Shown here: positions 1 through 8,161 of the stretch, one piece after another
How positions within the stretch are numbered: position 1 is the first letter of the stretch
Layout: every line of letters starts with the position of its first letter
Assembly: GCA_902769585.1 (NCBI GenBank)
Contig: CACXPT010000016.1
Span: 1 to 42,057, forward strand
Direction of reading: 5' to 3'
DNA: 42,057 bases
Source: an uncultured bacterium
GTDB lineage: Bacteria > Verrucomicrobiota > Kiritimatiellia > RFP12 > UBA1067
Notes under the pieces: model-generated
The model's database searches: none
The model's input: the letters and a program-made list of their open reading frames with translations, nothing else
What the model was told of the DNA's origin: nothing
Position numbers and translations under genes: made by a program

Positions 1-1026
1 GCAGCGGCACTTGATGTTCCAGAACTTCTCGAAGCCCATGTCGCTGGCGAATCCGCTCTCCGTGACGACGTAGTCGCCGAGCGCGCACGCGAGCCTGTCC
101 GCGATCACCGAGTTCTGCCCGATCGCGATGTTCGCGAACGGCCCGGCGTGGACGAACATCGGCTGCCCTTCCAGGGACTGCATGAGCGTGGGCTTCACGG
201 CGTTCACGAGGAGCGCGCACATCGCGCCGTCCACCTCCAGGTCGCGCGTCGTGACGGGCGCGCCGGACTTCGAGTAGGCGACGATGATCTTCCCGAGGCG
301 CGCGCGCAGGTCGGCGAGGTCGGCCGCCATCGCGAGGATCGCCATCACCTCGCTCGCCACGGTGATGTAGAAGCCGCTCGGCATCTCGAAGCCGTCGAGC
401 TTTCCGCCGCGGCCGATCTCGATGTTCCTGAGGCCCTGCGCGCAGAAGTCCATCGCCCAGCGCATCTGGATGCGGTCAGGATCGATGTCGAGGCGCTTCA
501 GCCCGCGCTCGGCGAGCCATGCGTCGTCGTGGTTGCGCTCGTGCTGCATGCGGCTGTTGAGCGCCACCATCGCGAGGTTGTTCGCGTTCGTTATGGCGTC
601 GATGTCGCCCGTGAGGCCGAGCGAGAGCGCCGTAAGCGGCACAACCTGAGCGAGACCGCCACCGGCAGCGCTGCCCTTGATGTTGAACGTCGGCCCGCCG
701 GAAGGCTGGCGCACACAGCCGATCACCTTCTTGCCGAGGCGGCCGAGACCCTGCACAAGACCAAGCGTGGTCGTGGTCTTGCCCTCGCCAAGCGCGGTGG
801 GCGTGATCGCCGTCACATCGATGTACTTCGCGCGCTTCTTGCCGCCGAGGCGCTTCAGCACCTTCGTCGCGTCCACCTTCGCGAGCACGCGCCCGTACGG
901 ATCCCACTCGTCGTCGTTTAGGCCAAGCTCGGCCACAAGCTCCGTCGCCGGACGCAGAGTCGCCTCCGCCGCCTCCGCGATCTCCCAGTCCTTCATCTTG
1001 GTAGGGTCAAGTGTCGTCGTGTCCAT
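1..1026 (-). CDS. fhs: Formate--tetrahydrofolate ligase (3' part missing)
   Basis: ATP-dependent ligation of formate to tetrahydrofolate giving 10-formyl-THF, a cytosolic one-carbon enzyme. The gene starts at 1026 and runs off the left edge, so 342 codons of the usual ~555 are visible. Translation of the minus strand shows the nucleotide-binding signature [13 protein letters not shown] (residues ~75-87) and the family block [19 protein letters not shown] followed by [13 protein letters not shown] Shine-Dalgarno-like GAGAGGAA precedes the ATG. It lies 29 nt downstream of the GH105 gene on the same strand, so the two may be co-transcribed, although a functional link is not obvious. Family identification is firm. 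No stop codon or frame break occurs in the visible part. Confidence 0.95.
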   Translation of the reverse strand, partial: MDTTTLDPTKMKDWEIAEAAEATLRPATELVAELGLNDDEWDPYGRVLAKVDATKVLKRLGGKKRAKYIDVTAITPTALGEGKTTTTLGLVQGLGRLGKKVIGCVRQPSGGPTFNIKGSAAGGGLAQVVPLTALSLGLTGDIDAITNANNLAMVALNSRMQHERNHDDAWLAERGLKRLDIDPDRIQMRWAMDFCAQGLRNIEIGRGGKLDGFEMPSGFYITVASEVMAILAMAADLADLRARLGKIIVAYSKSGAPVTTRDLEVDGAMCALLVNAVKPTLMQSLEGQPMFVHAGPFANIAIGQNSVIADRLACALGDYVVTESGFASDMGFEKFWNIKCRC

Positions 1027-1055
1027 CTTCTCGTTCCTCTCGTGGTTTCAGCGTC

Positions 1056-2252
1056 TTACTTCTCCAGCAGCACTGACGATATCCAGAGCATGGGCGCCTG
1101 GCCATGGGGATCGCCGTTCACGCGCGGACGGTCGAAGTAGTACTGCAGGTCGTTCTTCTTGCCGGTGCCCACGCACACGTCGGAGATGTTCGCGAACTCG
1201 TCGAGGTGGTCGCAGAGCGCGAGCCACGCCTTGCGGAACGCAGGGCCGTACGACTCCTTCGGCAGCCAGCCGCGCTTCACGCCCGTCACGAACGCGTACG
1301 CGAACATCGCCGAGCATGACGTCTCGCCCCAGTTGCGCGGATCCTCAGGACGGTCCACGAGCTGGTTCCAGAGACCGTCCGCGCGCTGGAAGCGCAGCAG
1401 CGTCTCCATCATCAGGCGGTAGCCCGACATGATGCGCGCGCGGTACTCGCTGTCCTCCGGCAGACGGTCGAGTACGAGCGCCATGCCTGCGGCCATCCAG
1501 CCGTCTCCGCGTCCCCACACAAACTGCACGTCGGGCGCGTGGTAGAAAAGTCCCTTCGCAGGACCTTCCTTGAGCTGGAGCTCGTCGAGGTAGAGGCACA
1601 TCTCTCGCGCCGTACGCTCGATGTAGACGCGGTTGCCCGTGGCGCGGTACGCCTGGCTCTGGAGCACGGTGATCATGTACATGTCGTCGATCCAGAGGCG
1701 CGTCTGCGGCGTGTACCCGCCCTTCCAGAACTCCTCCTGCCTCTCGCGCGGCAGGGCATGGCGCTCCTTCACGGTGCCGTCGCACGGCGGCGTCCACTGC
1801 GTGTCCGCGTAGTAGTTGCCGAGCGCAAGGTACTTGGGCTCCTTAGTGCCGAGGTAGATCTCGTAGGGAAGCGCGCCAAAGATCGTGTCGTCCACGTGGT
1901 ACGGACGCGAGCAGCAGAACGCCAGCTTTCCGCCCGGCAGAAAGTCGTCGAAGAGCCGCACGAGCTTCTCCTCGCGCTCCTTGTCGCCGCGCAGGCGCGC
2001 GCACTCGATCGCGTTCAGCCAGAGGGAGACGACGGAATACTGCACGCTGCGCTTCCACCCGTAGCCCTTGTTCCCGTGGTAGCCCTGCGGATGGTAGTCC
2101 TCTGGCCTGCCGCTCAGGAACTGGTCCGTGATGCGAGTGGAGATAGTTGCGGGATCCTTGCCCTCCGGCCAAGCGCCGCAGCAGGTGTTCTCCGCAAGGG
2201 CCGTCGCGCACGCCGACGCGCAGGCCAACAGAATCAGGTTCGTAATTTTCAT
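1056..2252 (-). CDS. GH105 unsaturated glucuronyl/rhamnogalacturonyl hydrolase
   Basis: A 398-residue secreted hydrolase of the GH88/GH105 (YteR-like) group, which removes the delta-4,5-unsaturated uronic acid left at oligosaccharide ends by polysaccharide lyases. Residues 1-20 form a signal peptide (MKITNLILLACASACATALA). The (alpha/alpha)6-barrel landmarks are WIDD at 187-190, which contains the likely catalytic Asp, WGRGDGW at 246-252, TSCSAMFAYA, and DPHGQAPMLW near the C terminus. The length fits the family. The ATG has no good Shine-Dalgarno but has an extended -10-like TGATACCAT ending 6 nt upstream, so the mRNA may be leaderless. Substrate (rhamnogalacturonan, glucuronan or other uronate glycan) cannot be told from sequence alone. 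Confidence 0.9.
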   Translation of the reverse strand: MKITNLILLACASACATALAENTCCGAWPEGKDPATISTRITDQFLSGRPEDYHPQGYHGNKGYGWKRSVQYSVVSLWLNAIECARLRGDKEREEKLVRLFDDFLPGGKLAFCCSRPYHVDDTIFGALPYEIYLGTKEPKYLALGNYYADTQWTPPCDGTVKERHALPRERQEEFWKGGYTPQTRLWIDDMYMITVLQSQAYRATGNRVYIERTAREMCLYLDELQLKEGPAKGLFYHAPDVQFVWGRGDGWMAAGMALVLDRLPEDSEYRARIMSGYRLMMETLLRFQRADGLWNQLVDRPEDPRNWGETSCSAMFAYAFVTGVKRGWLPKESYGPAFRKAWLALCDHLDEFANISDVCVGTGKKNDLQYYFDRPRVNGDPHGQAPMLWISSVLLEK

Positions 2253-2258
2253 GCCGAC

Positions 2259-2267
2259 ATGGTATCA
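2259..2267 (-). promoter_or_regulatory. Extended -10 box before the GH105 gene
   Basis: Minus strand reads TGA-TACCAT, followed by 6 nt and the ATG at 2252. The hexamer matches the TATAAT consensus at 4 of 6 positions and carries the upstream TG of extended -10 promoters. It is the weakest of the twelve such boxes in the window. No clear -35 was found. Confidence 0.4.
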
Positions 2268-2297
2268 TGTACGACGCCGGAAATCAAGCTGGAATTC

Positions 2298-3869
2298 TCA
2301 CAGCCCGACGAAGTGGATGGTCTTGCCGTCCAGCACCTCGTCGCGTGTGTAGATCTTCTCGTCCCAGGACTTCGACGCGTCGTCGTCGAAAATCGCCATC
2401 CAGCCTTCGGGAAGCCTGAGGTGGTCGAGATAGCCGACGAGCTGCGCGGGCGATTCGGTCGGCGAGAAGTTGCGCTTCATCTTGAGCTCCACCGCATAGC
2501 GGAACTTCCCGAACTCCACGCAGAGGTCGAGGCGCTTCGAGCCGAGCGCCATTTCGCGGGCGATACGCCCTCCCCCGTTCACGACGCGCTGGAGGTAGCC
2601 CATCAGCACGAGGTGCGGCGTCGCCTCGTTGTAGCCGTACACCTCGTAGTCCGCCCCGCTGTTCTCGCGCCAGAACCGCTGGAACTCCGCCATCAGCGCG
2701 GGCATGTCGAGCGAGCCGTCGGGCTTGAGCCAAAACGGCTTCTCGTACTTCGAGTAGAAGTGCACCTGCTCGTCGTTGGAAAGATAGCGGAGGATGATCT
2801 CGGCATACATCGGATTGCCGGGAACGAGCACGCGATTTTCATTCTCGCGGAGAATCCCCAGATCGAGGACATAACGGTAGTCGTCGTCGTTCGTGGGCGC
2901 TCCGCGCTCCTTGCCGAGAATCACCGGCTCCACAACGCGTCTCACACGCGGCTCCTTCAACCGTTCCATGAGACTGTCCACATGCGTGCCCCTTGCACGG
3001 ATAATCGTCTCCTTCGCGTTGGCGACATCTTCAATCGTAATCGGCTCTTCATGGCGGCAGTCATGGATCTTCATGACACATTCCCGTGCGAGCGCGTTTA
3101 CAAGCCACGGCTGGCCTCGGGTGTATTCGTACACCCTGTCCACGACACCGTCGCAAAAGACCTGCCCGGTCGCCTCCGTGTGCTGAGCGTAGAGGCGGGC
3201 GACGTCGTCCCTGCCGAAGTTGGAGATCGTCAAGTCTTCCGTAATGATGTTGAACGGGCTCGCGTCGCCGAGCGTCTGCCCGTCAGGGCGAATACGTGCC
3301 TTGTAGTCGCGGATGTCGCGCATTCCCACAAGCGCGATCGACGAGGGGAATGGCGAAGTCCTCCGTGTCACGTAGCCATCACGCAGTTGGCGGAGGAACG
3401 TCACGAGCGTGTCGTCCGAAAGGCAGTCCACCTCGTCAAAGAACACGACAAGCGGCTTCTTTGAATGTTCTGACATCATGGAAAGAAACGCCTTGACGTC
3501 CAATCCCGGCGGCGGCGGGAGAAGCGCGGGTATGGCAGAATCGGGGTCGCGGACGAGGTCCTTGAAGATTGGATGACGCAAGACGGCGTTGCGCATCGAC
3601 TCCACGATCTTCGGGATTCCGTCTCTGGGGTCTGTGAATCGCTGGACGGTCTCGACGGTGAAGTAGAGGGCGTTCATATTGCCCTTCGCGTTGATTTCCT
3701 CCACGAGCGCCATGAGCGCCGTCGTCTTGCCGGACTGCCGCGCGGCGTGCAGAACGAAGTAGCTGCGCTGCTCGACGATGCGCATGATACCCGGCAGCCT
3801 TTCAAGCGCCGGCAGCATGTAGTGCTCGTCTGGGAAGCACGGCCCCGCGATGTTGAAGCATTTCTCCAT
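2298..3869 (-). CDS. AAA ATPase with C-terminal PD-(D/E)XK nuclease-like domain
   Basis: A 523-residue cytosolic protein of the large AAA-ATPase-like family whose members begin FNxAGPC..xxHYM. Here MEKCFNIAGPCFPDEHYMLP sets the start at 3869 rather than 19 codons upstream. Walker A is AARQSGKTTALMAL and Walker B is VVFFDEVD. The C-terminal region has RLDLCVEFGKFRYAVELKM followed by SPAQLVGYLD, which looks like the D...ExK core of PD-(D/E)XK nucleases. The cellular role of this family is not established; members are often patchily distributed and may be linked to mobile or defence functions. It starts 22 nt after the rRNA methyltransferase stop codon but has its own strong -10 box, with TATAAT ending 7 nt before the ATG and no Shine-Dalgarno. 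Confidence 0.85.
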   Translation of the reverse strand: MEKCFNIAGPCFPDEHYMLPALERLPGIMRIVEQRSYFVLHAARQSGKTTALMALVEEINAKGNMNALYFTVETVQRFTDPRDGIPKIVESMRNAVLRHPIFKDLVRDPDSAIPALLPPPPGLDVKAFLSMMSEHSKKPLVVFFDEVDCLSDDTLVTFLRQLRDGYVTRRTSPFPSSIALVGMRDIRDYKARIRPDGQTLGDASPFNIITEDLTISNFGRDDVARLYAQHTEATGQVFCDGVVDRVYEYTRGQPWLVNALARECVMKIHDCRHEEPITIEDVANAKETIIRARGTHVDSLMERLKEPRVRRVVEPVILGKERGAPTNDDDYRYVLDLGILRENENRVLVPGNPMYAEIILRYLSNDEQVHFYSKYEKPFWLKPDGSLDMPALMAEFQRFWRENSGADYEVYGYNEATPHLVLMGYLQRVVNGGGRIAREMALGSKRLDLCVEFGKFRYAVELKMKRNFSPTESPAQLVGYLDHLRLPEGWMAIFDDDASKSWDEKIYTRDEVLDGKTIHFVGL

Positions 3870-3876
3870 GGCGCAG

Positions 3877-3885
3877 ATTATACCA
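3877..3885 (-). promoter_or_regulatory. Extended -10 promoter, probably leaderless
   Basis: Minus strand reads TGG-TATAAT with a consensus hexamer, then 7 nt to the ATG at 3869. A transcript starting 6-7 nt below the -10 would begin at or next to the A of the start codon. The box lies between the upstream methyltransferase stop codon (3892-3894) and the AAA gene. Confidence 0.7.
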
Positions 3886-3891
3886 TATCGG

Positions 3892-5103
3892 TCACACCTG
3901 CCGTGATGTCTTCCTTTCGAGCACAACCATCGTCTCGAAGCGGGCGGTGCGCGGGAACATGTCGAACAGCTTCACGTAGCTGATCCTGTAGCTCTTCATC
4001 AGCGCATCGAGGTCGCGCGTGAGCGTGGCCGGGTCGCACGACACGTAGACGATGCGCGGCGCGGGGCGGTTGGCGAGCCACGGCGCAACGTTCGGCTCCA
4101 GCCCGCCACGCGGCGGATCCACTATCACCATCTGCTGCGGCCCCACCTTGATGCGGTTCAGGCTACCGCCCACGCGCTCGCAGAAGAAGCTCGCCTTCAC
4201 GCCCATCGCCTCCGCATTGCGCTTCGCCGCCGCCACGGCGGAGTTGCCGGATTCTATGCCAACCAATCGATGGGCGGGGTGCGGGGCCGCACAGCACAGT
4301 CCGAACACGCCGACGCCGCAGTAGAGGTCGAGGATGTGCGGCGCGCGGTCTGCAGCCTCTTCGTATGCCGCGCGCACGGCCTTCACGAGCATGTCGCCCA
4401 CGGCCGTGTTAACCTGCCAGAAGCCGTCCGCGCTCACGCGGAAACGCCGCCCGTCCGCCTGCTCACGCAGCTCCAGGTCGCGCGGCGGATCGCCGAGCCA
4501 CCACTTCACGCCGTCAAGCGGCGTCCAGCGGATCGTCACGTTGTCGGCCGCCTTCGCTGATTCGCGCACGGCGCGCGCGCCCTGCGTGAGAAGCGCAACG
4601 ACCGACGACCGTATCCCCGGCAGCGCGGCGTTGATCGCCGGGCATGCGAGCGGATCCTCGGTAATATCGGTAACGCGATGCTCCGGCTCCGAACGATAGC
4701 CGAGCAGCCATTTTCCTTGACGCTTCTCCGTGTGGTACACAACCTTGTTGCGGTAGTTGAGCGGCTGCGGCGACGGCACCACCTCCAGCGGCAACACCGT
4801 CGGCGCCACCTTCCAGAGGAAGTTCTCGAGCTGGTCCTGCTTGAGGCGCATCTCGCCCGCGTAAGAAATTGGCGCGTACACCATCCCGGGCACAGTCGGG
4901 CCTATCTCCTTCACGCGGTCAGGAGACGGCTCCTCCACCTCCACAAGCCGCGTCGTGACGTAGCGCTTCTTCTCCGCGAGAATCTCCGCGCGCACGGTCT
5001 CGCCCGCGAACGCGCCCGGCACGAAAGCGACACGCCCGCTGCCCATGCGGCCGAGGCCATCGCCGCCGTACACGTTCTTCTCGATCTTGAGCGTAACCGT
5101 CAT
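3892..5103 (-). CDS. TrmA/RlmD-family 23S rRNA (uracil-5-)-methyltransferase
   Basis: A 403-residue SAM-dependent RNA m5U methyltransferase. An N-terminal TRAM-like domain (MTVTLKIEKNVYGGDGLGRM...) is followed by the catalytic Rossmann domain: LDLYCGVGVFGL (SAM loop), VIVDPPRGG (motif IV) and YVSCDPATLTRDL, which contains the nucleophilic Cys. The 4-cysteine Fe-S motif of E. coli RlmD is not visible, which fits the RlmC/D-type enzymes without a cluster. Whether it modifies U1939, U747 or a tRNA position cannot be decided from sequence. It starts 25 nt after the metG stop codon on the same strand with AAAGGA upstream, so metG and this gene are probably co-transcribed. Confidence 0.9.
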   Translation of the reverse strand: MTVTLKIEKNVYGGDGLGRMGSGRVAFVPGAFAGETVRAEILAEKKRYVTTRLVEVEEPSPDRVKEIGPTVPGMVYAPISYAGEMRLKQDQLENFLWKVAPTVLPLEVVPSPQPLNYRNKVVYHTEKRQGKWLLGYRSEPEHRVTDITEDPLACPAINAALPGIRSSVVALLTQGARAVRESAKAADNVTIRWTPLDGVKWWLGDPPRDLELREQADGRRFRVSADGFWQVNTAVGDMLVKAVRAAYEEAADRAPHILDLYCGVGVFGLCCAAPHPAHRLVGIESGNSAVAAAKRNAEAMGVKASFFCERVGGSLNRIKVGPQQMVIVDPPRGGLEPNVAPWLANRPAPRIVYVSCDPATLTRDLDALMKSYRISYVKLFDMFPRTARFETMVVLERKTSRQV

Positions 5104-5128
5104 GCCGCCGTCCAGTCCTTTCGCGTCA

Positions 5129-7279
5129 TCAGGTGCAAGGGGTGCCGGCGCCCGCCGGCGCGAACGGCGACAGAACGCCGCCCGAGACGCCCGGCTCGCC
5201 CGCGAAGAGGATCATCCCCTCCGAGACGCCCACGCTCATCTTGCGCGGCGCGAGGTTCGCGACGAACACGACCTCCTTACCCACGAGCGCGGCCGGATCG
5301 GGATACGCTCCGCGGATGCCGCTGAAGATCGTGCGCTTTCCGAGCGCGCCCGCGTCCAGCTCGAACTTGAGCAGCTTCGAGGATTTCGGCACCGTCTCGC
5401 ACGACAGCACCGTGCCCACGCGGAGATCAAGCTTCTCGAAGTCGGGGAAGGCGATGGTGGGTTTGGTGCTTGGTGCTTCGTGCTTCGTGCTTGGTGCGTT
5501 GCTCTCGCGCAAATCCTGGCACTTCAGTTCCGCACCAGGCACCAAGCACTTAGCACCAGGCACCTTGTTCTTGCTCGCCCTGCTCTCGTGGGCCACTTCG
5601 CCGCTGGAGGCGGGCTTCACCTTGGCGGCCTCCACCATCGCCTCCACCTGCTTCGCGTCGATGCGCGTGGCGAGGTACTCGTACTTGCCGATCTGCTGCC
5701 CTTCCAGCGTCTTCGCCGCATCGGACCACGTCCAGTCCTTCTCGCCAAAGAGCGCGGCGGCCTTCTCCGCGTAGGCGGGGAGGATGGGCTTGAGGTAGAT
5801 CGCGAGGATGCGGAACACGTTGAGGATGGCCGTGAGCGTGACGCGCGTCGCCTCGACGTCGGTCTTGATGGTCTTCCACGGCTCGCGGCGGTCGAAGTAC
5901 TCGTTCGCGGCGTCGGCGATCTTCGCCACCTCCACGGGCACCTGCGAGAAGCGGCGCGCCTCGTAGTGGGCGGCGATCGCCTCTGCGCGCGACCGCGCGA
6001 GCTCCACGAGCTTCCGCCCCTCCTCGTCGAGCGAGCCGAGCGTGCCGCCGAGCGCGGGCTTGTTCAGCATCTGCGCGCCGCGCGAGGCGAGGTTCGTGAT
6101 CTTGCCCACCATGTCCGAGTTCACGCGCGTTACAAAGTCCGTCAGGTTGAGGTCCATGTCGTCCGTCGTGCCCGAGAGCTTGCAGGCGTAGTAGTAGCGC
6201 AGCGCGGCGGCGGGGAGGTGGTCGAGGTACGTGCGCGCGTTCACAAACGTACCCTTGGACTTCGACATCTTCTCGCCGTTAACGGTCAGGAACCCGTGGA
6301 CGAACACCTTGTCCGGCGTCTTCACGCCCGCCACATGCAACATCCCCGGCCAGAACAGGCAGTGGAACCTGATGATGTCCTTGCCGATGAAATGGTACAG
6401 TTCCGTGGGAGGGACGCGCTCCTGCGCGTCCGCGTCCGGCCCCGGCCACCAGTCGTCAATGTTCTCGCCATGGGCCGCGCACCAGTTGGCGAGCGAGGCG
6501 CGGTAGCCGATGGGCGCGTCCACCCACACGTAGAAGAACTTGCCGGGACGGCCGGGAATCTCGAAGCCGAAGTACGGCGCGTCGCGGCTGATGCACCAGC
6601 CGCGCAGCGGCTCGTTGAACCATTCGAGCAGCTTGTTGGAGACGTCGCTCGTGGTGTGCTCGGGCAGCCATGCGCGCAGGTACTCCTTGAACGGCTCCAG
6701 CTCGAAGTAGAGGTGCTCGCTCTCCTTGACCACGGGGGCCGAGCCGCACGTGGTGCACTTCGGCGATCCCAGCTCCTCGGCCGCGTACGTGCTGCCGCAC
6801 TTGTCGCAGCTGTCGCCGTACTGGTTCTCCGCGCCGCACTTGGGGCACGTCCCCTTCACGAAGCGGTCCGGCAGGAACATCTTGCAGTGGTCGCAGAAGA
6901 GCTGCGGCGACTTCCGAACGGTGATCGCGCCGCTCTTCTCCATGGCGGCGAAGAACTGCTCGGAGAACATCTTGTTCTCTGGCGAGTTCGTGGTGTAGTA
7001 GTTGTCGAACGCCACCTCGAAGTCGGTGAAGTCCTTCAGGTGGAGCGCGTGGCTGCGCGCGATCAGCTCCTCGGGCGTGATGCCCTCCGCGCGCGCCCGG
7101 ATCATGATGGGCGTGCCGTGGGTGTCGTCCGCGCACACGTAAACGCATTCGTTTCCGCGCATCTTCTGGAAACGAACCCAGAAGTCGGTCTGTATGTACT
7201 CGACCAGATGGCCCAGGTGGATGTCTCCGTTCGCGTACGGGAGCGCGCTCGTGACTACTATGCGACGTTTCTCTGACAT
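5129..7279 (-). CDS. metG: Methionyl-tRNA synthetase
   Basis: Charges initiator and elongator tRNA-Met. The 716 residues comprise a class I catalytic core with HLGH (residues 21-24) and KMSKS (337-341), a zinc knuckle with eight cysteines between ~129 and 178 (CDHC, CPKC, CDKC, CTTC), a helical anticodon-binding domain, and a C-terminal EMAPII-like tRNA-binding domain beginning FPDFEKLDLRVGTVLS. Two repeat elements lie in frame: a hairpin repeat encoding PDADAQERVPP just before TELYHFIGKD (~residues 281-292), and a larger one encoding residues ~573-607 in the linker before the C-terminal domain. The start has AAGGAG upstream and an extended -10 box at 7311-7319. It is divergent from truA. Confidence 0.97.
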   Translation of the reverse strand: MSEKRRIVVTSALPYANGDIHLGHLVEYIQTDFWVRFQKMRGNECVYVCADDTHGTPIMIRARAEGITPEELIARSHALHLKDFTDFEVAFDNYYTTNSPENKMFSEQFFAAMEKSGAITVRKSPQLFCDHCKMFLPDRFVKGTCPKCGAENQYGDSCDKCGSTYAAEELGSPKCTTCGSAPVVKESEHLYFELEPFKEYLRAWLPEHTTSDVSNKLLEWFNEPLRGWCISRDAPYFGFEIPGRPGKFFYVWVDAPIGYRASLANWCAAHGENIDDWWPGPDADAQERVPPTELYHFIGKDIIRFHCLFWPGMLHVAGVKTPDKVFVHGFLTVNGEKMSKSKGTFVNARTYLDHLPAAALRYYYACKLSGTTDDMDLNLTDFVTRVNSDMVGKITNLASRGAQMLNKPALGGTLGSLDEEGRKLVELARSRAEAIAAHYEARRFSQVPVEVAKIADAANEYFDRREPWKTIKTDVEATRVTLTAILNVFRILAIYLKPILPAYAEKAAALFGEKDWTWSDAAKTLEGQQIGKYEYLATRIDAKQVEAMVEAAKVKPASSGEVAHESRASKNKVPGAKCLVPGAELKCQDLRESNAPSTKHEAPSTKPTIAFPDFEKLDLRVGTVLSCETVPKSSKLLKFELDAGALGKRTIFSGIRGAYPDPAALVGKEVVFVANLAPRKMSVGVSEGMILFAGEPGVSGGVLSPFAPAGAGTPCT
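5462..5564 (+). repeat. Inverted pair of 7-nt tandem arrays inside metG
   Basis: Plus-strand 5466-5498 is built of units TTGGTGC/TTCGTGC. Plus-strand 5532-5564 is the reverse-complement array (GCACCAAG/GCACCAGG type). The 33-nt arms match at about 28 of 33 positions, with a ~33-nt loop, so the element could fold into a long hairpin. On the metG strand it is read through in frame as a lysine/proline/serine-rich linker (APSTKHEAPSTKP and KVPGAKCLVPG). Confidence 0.85.
6407..6432 (+). repeat. REP-like hairpin repeat in metG
   Basis: The sequence GGGAGG is followed by a perfect hairpin GGACGCG-CTCCTG-CGCGTCC (7-bp stem, 6-nt loop). Related copies lie at 17001, 30892 and 33020-33069. It encodes extra residues before the conserved TELYHFIGKD block of MetRS. 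Confidence 0.8.
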
Positions 7280-7310
7280 GATACTCTCTTCTGCTCCTTA
7301 AACGGCCCCT

Positions 7311-7319
7311 ATTCTACCA
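7311..7319 (-). promoter_or_regulatory. Extended -10 box of metG
   Basis: Minus strand reads TGG-TAGAAT, 31 nt before the metG ATG. The leader contains an AAGGAG ribosome-binding site, so this is a conventional leadered promoter. Confidence 0.55.
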
Positions 7320-7377
7320 CAAATGTCCGCGCCAGACCACCCCTTGCGCGCCGTCTTTCGCCATATCAGGAGGAATT

Positions 7378-7386
7378 TGGTAAAAT
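7378..7386 (+). promoter_or_regulatory. Extended -10 box of truA
   Basis: Plus strand reads TGG-TAAAAT, 25 nt before the truA ATG. GAAAGG in the leader may serve as ribosome-binding site. It is divergent from the metG promoter, with about 58 bp between the two boxes. Confidence 0.5.
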
Positions 7387-7411
7387 ATCTCACGGCGAAA
7401 GGCCCAAAAAA

Positions 7412-8158
7412 ATGACCAGACGATACAAGATAACGCTCGCATACGACGGCACGGCCTACTGCGGCTACCAGCGGCAGGGGAACGGCATCGCCGTCCAGCA
7501 GCGCGTGGAGGAGGCGCTTGAATACGTGAACCTCGCCCACGTCGCCTTCCACGGATGCAGCCGCACCGACTCCGGCGTCCACGCCAAGGGGTTCGTGGGC
7601 TACGCCGACCTCGACAAGCCCATCCCGCCCAAGAACTTCGTCCGCGCGATGAACGCCCGCCTGCCGCCCGACATCCGCGTCATGCGAGCCTCGATCGCCA
7701 CCCCCACCTTCGACGCGCAGCGCGACGTCAAGGGCAAGGAGTACCGCTACTTCGTCTACAACGCCCCGATCCTCCCCCCGCACCTCTACCCGTACTGGGA
7801 GCATGCCCGCCCCCCGCTCGACATCCCCGCCATGCAGGAAGGCGCGTCGCGGTTCGTCGGCACGCACGACTTCAAGTCGTTCTCGTCCATCTCCGACCGT
7901 ATCCCCTCCACGACCGTCCGCGACATCTACTCCTTCACCGTGAAGAAGACCGGTCCGCGCGTCGTCTTCGCCGTCCAGGGCAAGGGGTTCCTCTACAAGC
8001 AGGTGCGCGGGATGGTGGGTTTCCTCCTGCGCGTCGGCACAGGCGACGAGAAGCCGGAGACCGTCACAGAGCTACTGGAGGCGCCGGACACGCGCACCGC
8101 GCGCGTCCCGTCCGCCCCCGGCCGAGGACTCTTCCTCTGGCGCGTCTGGTACAAGTAA
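7412..8158 (+). CDS. truA: tRNA pseudouridine(38-40) synthase
   Basis: Isomerises uridines 38-40 in the anticodon stem-loop of many tRNAs. The 248 residues show the N-terminal YKITLAYDGTAYCGYQRQ block, the catalytic loop SRTDSGVHA with the essential Asp at residue 53, and the C-terminal block GKGFLYKQVRGMVGFLL, all typical of TruA. The length is normal. The gene ends 3 nt before the stop of the convergent aminotransferase gene, with no room for a terminator. Confidence 0.96.
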   Translation: MTRRYKITLAYDGTAYCGYQRQGNGIAVQQRVEEALEYVNLAHVAFHGCSRTDSGVHAKGFVGYADLDKPIPPKNFVRAMNARLPPDIRVMRASIATPTFDAQRDVKGKEYRYFVYNAPILPPHLYPYWEHARPPLDIPAMQEGASRFVGTHDFKSFSSISDRIPSTTVRDIYSFTVKKTGPRVVFAVQGKGFLYKQVRGMVGFLLRVGTGDEKPETVTELLEAPDTRTARVPSAPGRGLFLWRVWYK

Positions 8159-8161
8159 GGC

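Noticed and set aside
1539..3464. 641-codon plus-strand frame over the GH105 and AAA genes
   Set aside because: It crosses two well-supported minus-strand genes and their spacer, and has no family resemblance.
5045..7276. 743-codon plus-strand frame opposite metG
   Set aside because: Antisense shadow of an unmistakable MetRS; biased composition and no domain.
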